A DNA stretch of 64,000 bases from contig NZ_VCEK01000003.1 in assembly GCF_005862235.1 (NCBI RefSeq), positions 788,079 to 852,078 of the forward strand, given 5' to 3'. Positions within the stretch are counted from its first letter, which is position 1. Every line of letters starts with the position of its first letter. This DNA is from Saccharomonospora piscinae (lineage in GTDB: Bacteria > Actinomycetota > Actinomycetes > Mycobacteriales > Pseudonocardiaceae). Under the pieces are notes generated by a model that was given only the letters and a program-made list of their open reading frames with translations, was not told the DNA's origin and made no database searches. The position numbers and the translations under genes are program-made. This document shows, one piece after another, positions 1 to 8,863 of this stretch.

Positions 1-1186
1 GCTCCCGGCCTTCGGGCTGCTTGAGCACGTCGAGCAGCGGCTTCAGCGTCTCGTCCCACTTGATCTGGTTGCCGTCCTCGGACGGCTGCACCGCCGGCTT
101 GCCACCCTCGAAGACGATCGTGGCGTCCTTGCCCTTCTGCTCCGTCTCGGCGAGCTCGGGCTCGACTCCCGCGATGATCTTCTTCTGATCGATCTTGGGG
201 ACCAGCGAGCCGTTCTTGGCCTCGAACGACAGGCCCTCGGCGATCTCCGCCGGTTCGAGCGTGCCGTCGGCGCCCTCGCCGCGGACCACGACGGGCCCGG
301 ACATGGCGGGCTGAGCCACCTCGCGCAGCGTCCGCTGCACCTCTTCCATCGGCACCGTCACCGGGGTCGACGCGACCGGCAGCGAGAGCTGCTCGCCCGA
401 CGCCCAGTGGGTGAGGATCGTGTCGCGGGCCTGGTCGCCCTCCAGCTGCTGACCCTGCTTCGGCTCGACCGGCTTGGCCTGCGCGTTCTCGAAGGCGATG
501 TTGCCCTCGACCGGCTCCTGGTCGATGTCCTTGCGCAGTGCCTTCATGGCGTTGTCGAACTGGTTCGGCTCGGCCTGGGTGACCACGCCCAGCTCGGTCG
601 TGCTGAAGAACGAGCCGATCCGGGTGAACGGATTGAGCGGCTGGTCGCCCGCCTGCTCCAGCGTCGCGTTCCAGTCGAGCGCGAGGCCCGCCTGCTTGGG
701 GTCGAGCTCGCCCGACACCTCGCCCGCCGTGTACGCGACGGGCTCGTTGAGCCTCGGCTCGATCTGTTCGCGCAGCTCGTCCTCGGCCTCCGAGTGGCTC
801 ATGCCGCCGACCTCGACGCCCGCCACGCTCACGCCGCGGGGAATGTCACCGTTGGTCACCAGCAGGTCGAATCCGTACAGCAGGACGAGGAAGCCGAACA
901 CGGCCGCGGCGACGATCGCGGGCCTGCGCCAGCGAGGCTGCCCGGCGGAGTCCTGTGGTCCGTTCGGAGGACCTGGTGGTGGGTTTCCACCGGCACCACC
1001 GAAGGCTCCCGCGGGTGCGAACTGCTGCGTCGCCGCGTCGTACTGTTCAGTAGGCGCATCCTGTGCGCCGAAATACTGAGTGCGTGCGGTGGCGTTCGGG
1101 TCCGGCGGACCCTGTTGCTCAGTGACTCGCGGAAGTATGTCCGTCTGGTCGCTGTGCGATTCGGGCCACTGGCGATCCTGCTGCAA
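1..1186 (-). CDS. VanW-family cell-wall protein, N-terminal part (runs off window)
   Basis: The minus-strand frame reads about 395 codons and continues past base 1, so the C-terminus is missing. After a TTG start come roughly 80 Gln/Pro/Gly-rich cytoplasmic residues, one transmembrane helix (residues around IVAAAVFGFLVLLYGFDLLV), then an extracellular part that matches the repeat usually preceding VanW domains (putative peptidoglycan-binding PF12229-like segments, e.g. GVSVAGVEVGGMSHSEAEDEL and a second copy near EGLSFEAKNGSLVPKID). The VanW domain itself would lie beyond the edge. The start is set by GGAGGGG five bases before TTG at 1184-1186. Family proteins are single-pass, surface-exposed and of unclear biochemical role; the link to vancomycin resistance is only by name. 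The long plus-strand frames over this region are shadows. Confidence 0.8.
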   Translation of the reverse strand, partial: MQQDRQWPESHSDQTDILPRVTEQQGPPDPNATARTQYFGAQDAPTEQYDAATQQFAPAGAFGGAGGNPPPGPPNGPQDSAGQPRWRRPAIVAAAVFGFLVLLYGFDLLVTNGDIPRGVSVAGVEVGGMSHSEAEDELREQIEPRLNEPVAYTAGEVSGELDPKQAGLALDWNATLEQAGDQPLNPFTRIGSFFSTTELGVVTQAEPNQFDNAMKALRKDIDQEPVEGNIAFENAQAKPVEPKQGQQLEGDQARDTILTHWASGEQLSLPVASTPVTVPMEEVQRTLREVAQPAMSGPVVVRGEGADGTLEPAEIAEGLSFEAKNGSLVPKIDQKKIIAGVEPELAETEQKGKDATIVFEGGKPAVQPSEDGNQIKWDETLKPLLDVLKQPEGRE

Positions 1187-1476
1187 GGCAACCCCTCCAC
1201 GTCCGGCGTCGACAGGCCAGGACTCCGCAGGCCAAGATACGGGTGGCCGCCGTCGCCGTGCCACGAACCCCCCTCGAGTGACCAAGGTCGCATCGTCGCA
1301 GGTCATGGCGGTGGCTGTCGGTCCAAATGCCCGTGGGGGGCCGGAATTGACGCGCGGTGGGTGAGGTACCAGTTTGATTTCATTGCGATCGCCGTGCGCC
1401 GGGTATCCGGCCGGAGATCGCTTCCGGCGCCGTCGAGCTGAACCAAATGCCGGAAACGCACCGCAGGGAGGCTTTT
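1187..1476. other. Divergent intergenic region, nothing recognised
   Basis: About 290 bases separate the VanW-family gene (minus) from the phosphoesterase (plus). It must hold two divergent promoters, but I see no convincing -10/-35 pair, no RNA gene and no small ORF with a good ribosome binding site other than the two starts themselves. Confidence 0.5.
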
Positions 1477-1977
1477 GTGCGCGTGCTGGTCCTGTCCGAC
1501 ACCCACGTGCCCGACCGGGCACGCGACCTCCCCGCGCCCGTGTGGCGGGAGATCGCCGAGGCCGACGTGACGATCCACGCGGGTGACTGGGTCGGGGAGA
1601 GGCTGCTCGACCGGATTGAGGCCGTGGCGGGGCGGCTCGTCGCGGTCCACGGCAACAACGACGGCCCGGCGCTGCGGCGGCGGTTGCCCGAGGTGGCCCG
1701 CGTGGAGCTGGACGGTCTCCACGTGGCCGTCGTCCACGAGACAGGGCAGGCCCGGGGCCGCGAACGGCGCTGTGGCCGGCTCTTTCCCGACACCGACCTA
1801 CTGATCTTCGGTCACAGTCACATCCCGTGGGACTCGGAGACGGAGAACGGGCTGCGGTTGCTCAATCCCGGTTCGCCGACCGACCGGCGCAGGCAACCGG
1901 CCGCGACCTACCTCACGATGGAGGTGGCCGCCGCGCGCCTGCACGACCTCCGCCTGCACGCGCTGCCCCGGAGGTGA
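1477..1977 (+). CDS. YfcE/MJ0936-type metallophosphoesterase
   Basis: A 166-residue calcineurin-like phosphoesterase. Metal-ligand motifs appear in family order: LSDTHVPD near the N-terminus (D-x-H), HAGDW (G-D), GNNDGP (G-N-H/D), VVHE, and GHSHIP followed by LLNPGSPTDRR. The length suits the small single-domain YfcE class, which hydrolyses phosphodiesters using two divalent metals in the cytoplasm; the natural substrate cannot be read from sequence. I chose GTG at 1477 because CAGGGAGG lies six bases upstream; an in-frame ATG at 1447 would add ten residues without a binding site. The stop abuts the GTG of the next gene, so the two are probably co-translated. Confidence 0.85.
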   Translation: MRVLVLSDTHVPDRARDLPAPVWREIAEADVTIHAGDWVGERLLDRIEAVAGRLVAVHGNNDGPALRRRLPEVARVELDGLHVAVVHETGQARGRERRCGRLFPDTDLLIFGHSHIPWDSETENGLRLLNPGSPTDRRRQPAATYLTMEVAAARLHDLRLHALPRR

Positions 1978-2997
1978 GTGGTGAACCCCGTCGGAGTCCT
2001 GCGGCAGATCGCCCTGCACCTCGAACGCGCGGGCGCGCCGACCTACCGGGTCCGTGCGTTTCGCAGGGCGGCGGGCGTGGTGGACGACCTCAGCCGCGCC
2101 GAGCTCGAACGCCGGGCCGCGGACGGCACCCTGACCGAGCTGAGCGGCATCGGCAAGACCACGGCGGGGGTCATCGCGGAGGTTCTCGCGGGGCGCGAGC
2201 CCGCGTACCTCACCGAGGTCGCGGGCGGCGCGGAGAACCTTCCGGACGGTGGTGCGCTGCTCACCGCGCTGCGGGGCGACTGCCATTCGCACTCGGACTG
2301 GTCCGACGGCGGCAGTCCGATCGAGGAGATGGCCGAGGCCGCCCGGGCACTCGGGCACGAGTACCTCGTGCTCACCGACCACTCGCCCCGGCTGACGGTC
2401 GCTCGCGGACTGAGCGCCGACCGGCTGCGTGAGCAACTCGACGTGGTCGCGGGCCTCAACGCGTCCTACGAGCGCGACGGCACATCGTTCCGGGTGCTCA
2501 CGGGCATCGAGGTGGACATCCTGGAGGACGGCGGTCTCGACCAGGAGCCGGAGCTGCTCAACGAGCTCGACATCGTGGTGGCGAGCGTGCACTCGCACCT
2601 GAGGATGGAACGGCGGCGGATGACCGAGCGCATGGTGGCCGCCGTGTCGAACCCGAGGGTCGACGTCCTCGGCCACTGCACGGGGCGCCTGGTGACGGGC
2701 CGGGGGAGACCCGAGTCGGAGTTCGACGCCGACGCCGTGTTCACCGCGTGCCGGGAGCACGACGTCGCCGTGGAGATCAACTCGCGGCCCGAACGGCTCG
2801 ACCCGCCGCGCCGGTTGCTGTCCCGCGCGCGGGAACTGGGATGCCGGTTCGCCATCGACACCGACGCGCACGCGCCCGGGCAGCTGGGCTGGCAGTCCTA
2901 CGGGTGCGCCCGCGCGCTGGAGTGCGGGGTGCGTGCCGAGGACGTCGTCAACACACTGCCCGCCGAGCGCCTGCTCGCGTGGGCGCACGGTGACTGA
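1978..2997 (+). CDS. PHP-domain phosphoesterase, PolX-like without the polymerase palm
   Basis: A 339-residue protein whose first 90 residues resemble the DNA-polymerase-beta/PolX helix-hairpin-helix region (YRVRAFRRAA, ELSGIGKTTAGVIAEVL), followed directly by a PHP domain: DCHSHSDWSDGG, LTDHSPR, GIEVDIL, VASVHSH, DVLGHCTGR and a final DTDAHAPGQ. Each carries the His/Asp ligands of the trinuclear metal site. The nucleotidyltransferase palm found between these parts in full PolX is absent. Such stand-alone HhH-PHP proteins are usually annotated as PHP hydrolases, possibly 3'-5' exonuclease or phosphatase in DNA repair; that role is inference. GTG at 1978 (or 1981) follows GGAGG at the end of the preceding gene, so translation is coupled. 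Confidence 0.85.
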   Translation: MVNPVGVLRQIALHLERAGAPTYRVRAFRRAAGVVDDLSRAELERRAADGTLTELSGIGKTTAGVIAEVLAGREPAYLTEVAGGAENLPDGGALLTALRGDCHSHSDWSDGGSPIEEMAEAARALGHEYLVLTDHSPRLTVARGLSADRLREQLDVVAGLNASYERDGTSFRVLTGIEVDILEDGGLDQEPELLNELDIVVASVHSHLRMERRRMTERMVAAVSNPRVDVLGHCTGRLVTGRGRPESEFDADAVFTACREHDVAVEINSRPERLDPPRRLLSRARELGCRFAIDTDAHAPGQLGWQSYGCARALECGVRAEDVVNTLPAERLLAWAHGD

Positions 2998-3053
2998 GAT
3001 CTCCACGCGGGCAGGCCGGTCGACAGGAAAGGTACGGGCGTACTAGAAATGGG

Positions 3054-4247
3054 GTGGTGTCCTTGCCCCGTTCCGGTTCCGACGGTGCCGCCGAGCCGGT
3101 CTCGCCGCTGCGCCACCGCTCCTTCGTCCTGATGCTGCTCGCCTCGGCGGGCACGTTCTCCGGATTCTCACTACTGCTCCCTGTGGTGCCGTTGTGGGCG
3201 GTACGGCAGGGAGCGGGCGCGTTCACGGCGGGCGCGGCGACCGGGATCTTCATGGCCAGCACCGTGCTCGCCCAGGTGGGCGTCCCCGCCTTCGTGCGCC
3301 GGTACGGCTACCGGGCGGGACTCGTGCTGGGCGCGGCGCTGATCGGGCTGCCCTCGGCGCTGCTGGCGGTGTTCCCGTCACCCGGGGCGATCCTCGCGCT
3401 GTCGTTCGTCCGCGGCCTCGGCTTCGGGCTCAACACCGTGTGCGGCAGCGCCCTCATCGCGGAACTGCTGCCGAAGGGTGCGCTGGGCCGTGGCTCGGGT
3501 CTCTACGGCCTGGCGGTCGGTGTGCCGCAGCTCATCGGCCTTCCCGCCGGAACGGCCATCGCGGAGAACTGGGGGTTCGGTCCCGTCTTCGTGCTCGCGA
3601 CGGTGCTCCCGGTGCTGGCGATCGTGCCGTTGCTCGGGCTGCCCCGGACACACCAGCGCACGGCCGAGCCCGGCGAGGGGCTGGGCGGCATCGCCGAGGT
3701 GGTGTCGGCCACCTGGCGGCCCTGGCTGCCGATGCTCGCCGTCTCCACCGGCTACGGCGCGCTGGCGACGTTCCTGCCGATCGTGCTGTCCCCCACCGTG
3801 GCGGCCGTGGCGCTGCTCGTGGCCCCGGCGGCGGCGATGCTCGCCCGCTGGATCGCGGGCCACTTCGGTGACCGGATCGCGGGACCCGGACGGATGCTGC
3901 TGCCCGCGCTCGCGGCCGGGGCGATCGGGCTGCTGGTGTTCGCCTTCCTCGCCGAGCGCGACGGCCTCGACGTGGTCGTGGTGGTGGCGGTGGCCCTCTT
4001 CGGCGCCGGTTTCGGGGTCGTCCAGAACGACGCCCTGGTCGTGATGTTCGCTCGCACCCCCGCGGCGCAGGCCAGCGTCGCGTGGAACGTCGCCTTCGAC
4101 GCCGGGCAGGGGCTGGGAGCCGTCGCGGTCGGCGCGGTGATCTCCGCGACCACCGCGGGCGCCGCGTTCGGAATGCTGGGTGTGGCGGCGCTGGCGCTGC
4201 TCCCGGTGGCGTGGAAGGCGGGCCGCGCGGTCGCGGGCAGCGGTTAG
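3054..4247 (+). CDS. MFS transporter
   Basis: A 397-residue membrane protein with twelve hydrophobic segments in two halves separated near residue 200 by a charged loop (GLPRTHQRTAEPGEG). The first half has typical major-facilitator features: GTFSGFSLLLPVVPLWAV in helix 1, the helix 2-3 loop VRRYGYRAGLVLGAALIG, and RGLGFGLNTVCGSALIAELLP in helix 4. It is probably a proton-driven exporter of small molecules, but nothing identifies the substrate. The frame begins at overlapping GTG codons at 3054 and 3057. Its TAG stop lies inside the TAGGCT box that appears to serve as -10 of hisH. Confidence 0.85.
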   Translation: MVSLPRSGSDGAAEPVSPLRHRSFVLMLLASAGTFSGFSLLLPVVPLWAVRQGAGAFTAGAATGIFMASTVLAQVGVPAFVRRYGYRAGLVLGAALIGLPSALLAVFPSPGAILALSFVRGLGFGLNTVCGSALIAELLPKGALGRGSGLYGLAVGVPQLIGLPAGTAIAENWGFGPVFVLATVLPVLAIVPLLGLPRTHQRTAEPGEGLGGIAEVVSATWRPWLPMLAVSTGYGALATFLPIVLSPTVAAVALLVAPAAAMLARWIAGHFGDRIAGPGRMLLPALAAGAIGLLVFAFLAERDGLDVVVVVAVALFGAGFGVVQNDALVVMFARTPAAQASVAWNVAFDAGQGLGAVAVGAVISATTAGAAFGMLGVAALALLPVAWKAGRAVAGSG

Positions 4248-4256
4248 GCTGGGCGC
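4245..4256 (+). promoter_or_regulatory. -10 box for leaderless hisH
   Basis: TAGGCT at 4245-4250 overlaps the MFS stop codon and is followed by six bases (GGGCGC) and the GTG of hisH. No ribosome binding site is visible, so transcription starting at the GTG itself is the simplest reading. The same TAGGCT plus six-base arrangement precedes hisF. Confidence 0.6.
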
Positions 4257-4886
4257 GTGGCTTCAGTCGTCATCCTTGACTACGGTTCCGGCAACCTCCG
4301 TTCCGCCGAACGCGCCCTGCTGCGCACCGGCGCCGATGTGCAGGTCACCGCGGACCATCGGGCGGCGCTGGAGGCCGACGGCCTCGTCGTGCCCGGAGTG
4401 GGGGCCTTCGCCACCTGCGTCGACGGGTTGCTCTCCGTGGGCGGCGACCGCGTGATCGACATGCGGCTCGCGGGGGGAAGGCCGGTGCTGGGCATCTGCG
4501 TCGGCATGCAGGTCCTGTTCGAACGCGGCGTCGAGCACGGGGCCGAGGCCAAGGGCGTCGGTCAGTGGCCCGGCACCGTGGAGCGGCTCGACGCCGACGT
4601 GCTGCCCCACATGGGGTGGAACACGGTCAGCGCGCCCGAGGACTCACAGCTGTTCGCGGGCCTGCCCGGCGACACGCGGTTCTACTTCGTGCACACCTAC
4701 GCCGTGCGGCGCTGGCAGCTGCGCTCCGAACTGCCCGGCGCGGACCCGCTGGTGACGACCGCACACCACGGCGAGGACTTCGTCGCCGCCGTCGAGAACG
4801 GCCCGCTGTGGGCCACGCAGTTCCACCCGGAGAAGTCCGGTGACGCGGGTGCGCACCTCCTGCGCAACTGGGTTCGGACCCTCTGA
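4257..4886 (+). CDS. hisH: Imidazole glycerol phosphate synthase, glutaminase subunit
   Basis: A 209-residue class I glutamine amidotransferase. DYGSGNLRS at the N-terminus, the nucleophile Cys81 in LGICVGMQ, the oxyanion region PGVGAF and the catalytic His190/Glu192 in QFHPEKSG are all present. HisH makes ammonia from glutamine and channels it to HisF, which is encoded about 3.4 kb downstream; together they form imidazole glycerol phosphate and AICAR in histidine synthesis. The length is normal for the family. It is followed 35 bases later by priA, with the HisF gene beyond an inserted minus-strand gene. Confidence 0.97.
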   Translation: MASVVILDYGSGNLRSAERALLRTGADVQVTADHRAALEADGLVVPGVGAFATCVDGLLSVGGDRVIDMRLAGGRPVLGICVGMQVLFERGVEHGAEAKGVGQWPGTVERLDADVLPHMGWNTVSAPEDSQLFAGLPGDTRFYFVHTYAVRRWQLRSELPGADPLVTTAHHGEDFVAAVENGPLWATQFHPEKSGDAGAHLLRNWVRTL

Positions 4887-4909
4887 GCTGCTGTGAGTCC
4901 CCGGCTTCC

Positions 4910-4921
4910 TATAGTGGGCCG
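4910..4921 (+). promoter_or_regulatory. -10 box for leaderless priA
   Basis: TATAGT at 4910-4915 followed by six bases and the GTG start. With no purine-rich site in between, this looks like a leaderless start distinct from hisH read-through. Confidence 0.6.
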
Positions 4922-5656
4922 GTGAGTTTCACACTTCTTCCGGCCGTGGACGTGGCCGACGGGCAGGCCGTACGGCTGGTACAGGGCGAGGCGGGCACCG
5001 AGACCTCCTACGGATCGCCGCTGGAGGCGGCGATGTCGTGGCAGCGCGACGGCGCCGAGTGGATCCATCTGGTGGACCTCGACGCCGCGTTCGGCAAGGG
5101 CTCGAACCGTGACCTGCTGGCCGAGGTCGTCGGCAAGCTCGACGTCGACGTGGAACTGTCCGGCGGCATCCGGGACGACGAGTCGCTGGCCGCCGCGCTC
5201 GCCACCGGCGCGCGCCGGGTGAACCTCGGCACGGCCGCGCTGGAGGACCCCGAGTGGAGCGCGCGGGTGGTCTCCACCCACGGTGACCGCGTCGCCATCG
5301 GGCTCGACGTGCGCATCACCGAGGACGGCCACCGCCTCGCCGCTCGCGGCTGGACTCGTGACGGTGGCGGGCTGTGGGAGACGCTGGAACGGCTCGACCG
5401 GGACGGCGCCGAGCGTTACGTGGTCACCGACGTCAGCAAGGACGGCACGCTGCGGGGCCCGAACGTCGACTTGCTGCGGGAGGTCACGGTGCGGACCGAC
5501 GCCGCCGTGATCGCCTCGGGCGGCGTGTCGAGCCTCGACGACCTGCGGGCACTGGCGACGCTGGAGCGCGACGGCGTGGAGGGCGCGATCGTCGGCAAAG
5601 CCCTGTACGCGGGAGCGTTCACGCTGCCCCAGGCGCTGGCCGCCGTCTCGGGCTGA
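4922..5656 (+). CDS. priA: Bifunctional phosphoribosyl isomerase A (HisA/TrpF activities)
   Basis: A 244-residue (beta-alpha)8 barrel homologous to HisA. Catalytic aspartates Asp10 (LPAVDVADG) and Asp170 ([10 protein letters not shown]) are present, as are both phosphate-binding loops ([18 protein letters not shown]). Loop 5 reads [11 protein letters not shown], with Arg142 and Trp144 as in mycobacterial PriA, the features that let one enzyme isomerise both ProFAR (histidine) and PRA (tryptophan). Actinobacteria generally lack trpF, and none is found among trpE-C-B-A here, so this enzyme probably serves both pathways. That dual use is established for the family and inferred for this gene. Confidence 0.93.
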   Translation: MSFTLLPAVDVADGQAVRLVQGEAGTETSYGSPLEAAMSWQRDGAEWIHLVDLDAAFGKGSNRDLLAEVVGKLDVDVELSGGIRDDESLAAALATGARRVNLGTAALEDPEWSARVVSTHGDRVAIGLDVRITEDGHRLAARGWTRDGGGLWETLERLDRDGAERYVVTDVSKDGTLRGPNVDLLREVTVRTDAAVIASGGVSSLDDLRALATLERDGVEGAIVGKALYAGAFTLPQALAAVSG

Positions 5657-5715
5657 GGTGCCGCGAAGGCCACCCTCGCCGCACGGGACGCGGTGAAGGT
5701 GGCCTTCGCGGCACC
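5657..5715. terminator. Long perfect inverted repeat between convergent priA and GT-C gene
   Basis: GGTGCCGCGAAGGCCACC at 5657-5674 is exactly complementary in reverse to GGTGGCCTTCGCGGCACC at 5698-5715, an 18-bp stem around a 23-base loop. It starts at the base after the priA stop and ends just before the convergent gene's stop, the position of a bidirectional terminator. The same core (GCGAAGGCCACC / GGTGGCCTTC) recurs at 13981-14037, so it may also be a dispersed repeat element. Confidence 0.7.
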
Positions 5716-5720
5716 ACCCG

Positions 5721-7535
5721 TCAGCGGGCGGCGGCCTCCGGGCGCGCGGGAAGCTGGTCACTGCGCTGGTCGCCCGGGGGCGGTTCCGACAGGCCGGTCT
5801 GGCCCGGCCGCAGAGTGGGGCCGCATTCGCGCAGCGGGGACACCCCCGCCCGGTCCTCCACCCAGGCCGCCTCGCGGTCGGCGTAGTCGCGCACCTCGGC
5901 GAGCAGTTCCGGTGTGCGCACCACCGACTTGCGTACCCAGTCGCCGTGTGGCGCGCCCTGGTAGACGTCGAAGTGGATGGGGTAGTAGTCGCGTTTGAGC
6001 CTCGGGTCCCAGCCCAGGCCCGTGCCACTGCTCCACGGCTCACGCACGTGGACGAACGTCGGCTTGGCCTGCCCGTAGACGTAGTCCACCTGCGCCCGGC
6101 GATCTCCGTCTCGCGCCATCTCCGCGAAGCCCGCGTGGGTCAGGCCCGCCATGTCGATCAGCGTGAGCCTGCTGGTCATGGCCGCCCCACCGAGGTCGGG
6201 CAGCAGCAACGACGCCTCCTCAAGGCCGAGGACGTCGGCGTAGCCGTTGAACACCCGCCCGAAGCGGTCGGCGACGTAGCAGGCGGTGATGTTGGGCTGC
6301 GCCTGGAACTCCTCGGACGACTCGGCGAACGCGGCCGAGGTCGGCAGCAGCGCCGCGACCAGCGCCGTCACCAGCCACGCGCGGGCGCGCACGCTCGCCG
6401 TGCGCAGCACCTCGACCACCGCGAGGACCGCCGCGAGCGACCCGAGCACCCAGATCGGGGTCGCGAAGCGGTACTGCTCCATCCAGTCGGGTTCCAGCAC
6501 CGCGTAGGCGAGCACCGCGAGCCCGAGTGGCACCAGCACCGCGAGCAGCCCGGGCCGCCACCACGGCGCCCTGGAGAGGGCCACCGCGAGCACGGCGACC
6601 ACCAGCAGCACCGCCAAGGCGCCCGCGTAGCTGACCAGCTCGCCGGGCCGGGTCAGGTCGCTGACCGTGGGCAGGTCCTGCGCCTTCGCGATCGACGGGC
6701 TGGACAGCCACTGGCCGAACGTCATGAAGCGCCAGAGAAAGTACCCGCCCACGGGCACGGCGAAGGCCAGCGTCGACTCGACGCAGCGGCGAAGGCTGGG
6801 CAGCCACGTCGTCCGTCGCACCTGGGTGAGCAACAGCAGTGGATACGTGCCCGCGTAGATCAGCCCCTCGGGGCGGGTCAGTGCCGCCAGCGCGGCCAGC
6901 ACACCCGCGCCTACGGCGATCTTCGTGGTGAGCAGCCGGTTGTCCAGCACGGCGCGGAACAACAGCACGGCCTGCGCGGTGAGCACCAGCCCGTACAGCG
7001 GGTTCTCCAGCCCCGAGAAGCTCCAGATCACGAACGAGGGAACGGCGGCGAGCACGGCGCCGAGCGCGAGGGGTACCACCCATGCCCTGGCGAACACCCG
7101 GCGCGCCGCGACGTAGCTCAGAGCCAGGATGCCGGCGCAGCAGAGCAGTGCCAGCGCCTTGGGGAAGAGCACGTAGTCCGGGACACCGAAGATCATGCCG
7201 TGGTCGAACAGCCCCACCACCCTGCCGAGCATCAGCAGCAGCAACCAGGTCGGGTTCGAGTACCCCTCGACTGCGGCGGCTCCGGGCTGGACGACCGGTC
7301 CGAGCCCCTCCGTGACACTGCGCGCGTAGGCGAAGGTGATGGCGGAGTCGTCGATGAGCCAGTGTCCGTAGAGCGACGCGTGCAGCCCGATCAGTGCCGT
7401 TCCGACGGCCACCGAGGCGGCAGGCGCGAGGGCGGCGAGCCTGCCGCGCCGTGAGTCCCCCCGTGGTGGGTCCGCGCCCTCGGCCGACTGCGGCTCAGGG
7501 GCGGATCGCGCCTTCCGCGCCGAGGCGAGTGTCAT
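5721..7535 (-). CDS. GT-C type membrane glycosyltransferase-like protein (AftB-like)
   Basis: A 604-residue polytopic protein. After one N-terminal helix, residues about 60-100 read WLIDDSAITFAYARSVTEGL and AAVEGYSNPTWLLLL, matching the acidic first loop and V-E-G-Y-S/T-N-P-W motif that I associate with AftB-type arabinofuranosyltransferases and related GT-C enzymes using polyprenyl-phosphate sugars. Some ten further hydrophobic segments follow, then an extracytoplasmic C-terminal domain of about 170 residues. A role in arabinogalactan or another cell-wall polysaccharide is therefore plausible; the exact activity is not readable. ATG at 7535 is the only reasonable start; longer extension into hisF antisense sequence is a shadow. 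It sits alone on the minus strand inside the histidine cluster. Confidence 0.75.
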   Translation of the reverse strand: MTLASARKARSAPEPQSAEGADPPRGDSRRGRLAALAPAASVAVGTALIGLHASLYGHWLIDDSAITFAYARSVTEGLGPVVQPGAAAVEGYSNPTWLLLLMLGRVVGLFDHGMIFGVPDYVLFPKALALLCCAGILALSYVAARRVFARAWVVPLALGAVLAAVPSFVIWSFSGLENPLYGLVLTAQAVLLFRAVLDNRLLTTKIAVGAGVLAALAALTRPEGLIYAGTYPLLLLTQVRRTTWLPSLRRCVESTLAFAVPVGGYFLWRFMTFGQWLSSPSIAKAQDLPTVSDLTRPGELVSYAGALAVLLVVAVLAVALSRAPWWRPGLLAVLVPLGLAVLAYAVLEPDWMEQYRFATPIWVLGSLAAVLAVVEVLRTASVRARAWLVTALVAALLPTSAAFAESSEEFQAQPNITACYVADRFGRVFNGYADVLGLEEASLLLPDLGGAAMTSRLTLIDMAGLTHAGFAEMARDGDRRAQVDYVYGQAKPTFVHVREPWSSGTGLGWDPRLKRDYYPIHFDVYQGAPHGDWVRKSVVRTPELLAEVRDYADREAAWVEDRAGVSPLRECGPTLRPGQTGLSEPPPGDQRSDQLPARPEAAAR

Positions 7536-7649
7536 GTCAACACTGTAGAGAGCCGTCTCGTCGCCGCACGTTCGGGCCACACGGGGCGTGACCGACCGGG
7601 GCGGTGCGCGTGCGTGGCCTCGCCCGGCCGAACCCGCCCCGCGCCCGGT

Positions 7650-7661
7650 TAGGCTGAGCGC
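7650..7661 (+). promoter_or_regulatory. -10 box for leaderless hisF
   Basis: TAGGCT at 7650-7655, six bases, then ATG. Identical box and spacing to hisH, and no ribosome binding site. Confidence 0.6.
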
Positions 7662-8435
7662 ATGTCCGTCGCGGTGAGAGTGATCCCCTGTCTCGACGTC
7701 GACGCGGGCCGCGTGGTCAAGGGCGTCAACTTCGCGGGCCTGCGCGACGCGGGCGATCCCGTGGAACTCGCCCACCGCTACGACGGTGAGGGCGCGGACG
7801 AGCTGACCTTCCTCGACGTCACGGCGTCGTCGGGTGACCGGGAGACGACCTACGACGTCGTACGCCGCACCGCGGAGCAGGTGTTCATCCCGCTCACCGT
7901 GGGCGGCGGCGTGCGCAGCACGGACGACGTGGACCGGCTCCTGCGCGCGGGGGCCGACAAGGTGAGCATCAACACCGCGGCCGTGGCCAGGCCGGAGCTG
8001 CTCGGCGAGGCGTCCCGACGGTTCGGGGCACAGTGCGTGGTCCTGTCGGTCGATGCGCGGCGGGTGCCCGAGGGAGGCAGCCCGACCCCGTCCGGCTTCG
8101 AGGTCACCACCCACGGTGGTCGCCGGGGCACCGGCATCGACGCCGTCGAGTGGGCGGCGCGCGGGGAGGAACTCGGCGTGGGCGAGATCCTGCTGAACTC
8201 CATGGACGCCGACGGCACCAAGGAGGGCTTCGACCTGCGCCTGCTCGAACTGGTGCGCGCGGCCGTCCGGGTTCCCCTGATCGCGAGCGGCGGGGCGGGT
8301 GCGGTGGAGCACTTTCCGCCCGCGGTGCGGGCCGGTGCCGACGCGGTGCTGGCCGCGAGCGTCTTCCACTTCGGTGAACTCACGATCGGGGACGTCAAGG
8401 CGGCGTTGCGCCACGACGGGGTGGAGGTCCGGTGA
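7662..8435 (+). CDS. hisF: Imidazole glycerol phosphate synthase, cyclase subunit
   Basis: A 257-residue (beta-alpha)8 barrel. The catalytic Asp near residue 12 ([17 protein letters not shown]) and a second Asp in [15 protein letters not shown] are conserved, together with phosphate-binding VGGGVRS and IASGGAG. HisF uses ammonia delivered by HisH to cyclise PRFAR. Its stop overlaps the GTG of hisI by four bases (GTGA), so the two are translationally coupled. Confidence 0.97.
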   Translation: MSVAVRVIPCLDVDAGRVVKGVNFAGLRDAGDPVELAHRYDGEGADELTFLDVTASSGDRETTYDVVRRTAEQVFIPLTVGGGVRSTDDVDRLLRAGADKVSINTAAVARPELLGEASRRFGAQCVVLSVDARRVPEGGSPTPSGFEVTTHGGRRGTGIDAVEWAARGEELGVGEILLNSMDADGTKEGFDLRLLELVRAAVRVPLIASGGAGAVEHFPPAVRAGADAVLAASVFHFGELTIGDVKAALRHDGVEVR

Positions 8436-8794
8436 GCGCGCTCGACCCCGATCTCGCGCGCAGGCTCAAGCGCAATGCCGACGGCCTGGTGTGCGCGGTG
8501 GTCGTGGAGCACACGACGTCGGCGGTGCTCATGGTGGCGTGGATGGACGACGAGGCGCTGCACCGCACGCTGACGACCCGGCGGGCGACCTACTTCTCCC
8601 GCAGCAAGGGCAGGCTGTGGGTCAAGGGCGAGACCTCGGGGCACACGCAGTACGTCCGCGAGGTCCGGCTCGACTGCGACGCCGACACGCTGCTCGTGCG
8701 CGTGGAGCAGACCGGGCCCGCCTGCCACACCGGCACCACCACGTGCTTCGACACGGACGAGCGGCTGTTGCTGGCCGACCCCGCTGACGGGTGA
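8432..8794 (+). CDS. hisI: Phosphoribosyl-AMP cyclohydrolase
   Basis: A 120-residue single-domain HisI without the HisE pyrophosphatase fused to it, as is usual in actinobacteria. Family signatures are visible: [28 protein letters not shown] (with the conserved SR..LW.KGE), the metal-site run [21 protein letters not shown] and the Cys of TCF. It opens the purine ring of phosphoribosyl-AMP in the third step of histidine synthesis. Overlap with hisF places it in the same transcript; trpE follows after 69 bases. Confidence 0.96.
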   Translation: MSALDPDLARRLKRNADGLVCAVVVEHTTSAVLMVAWMDDEALHRTLTTRRATYFSRSKGRLWVKGETSGHTQYVREVRLDCDADTLLVRVEQTGPACHTGTTTCFDTDERLLLADPADG

Positions 8795-8863
8795 GAACGC
8801 CCGTCGAGGGCGGTGACAAGCCCGCCGACACCGGGACGTCCCGTGCTCGGCACAATGAGGGGC

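Noticed and set aside
407-1441. 344-residue plus-strand open frame over the VanW-family gene
   Set aside because: Composition is the Arg/Leu/Val-rich pattern of antisense high-GC DNA; the minus strand has a coherent membrane protein with a good ribosome binding site.
5946-7454. 502-residue plus-strand frame
   Set aside because: Arg/Gln/His-rich low-complexity shadow of the GT-C gene, with no family motif and no start signal.
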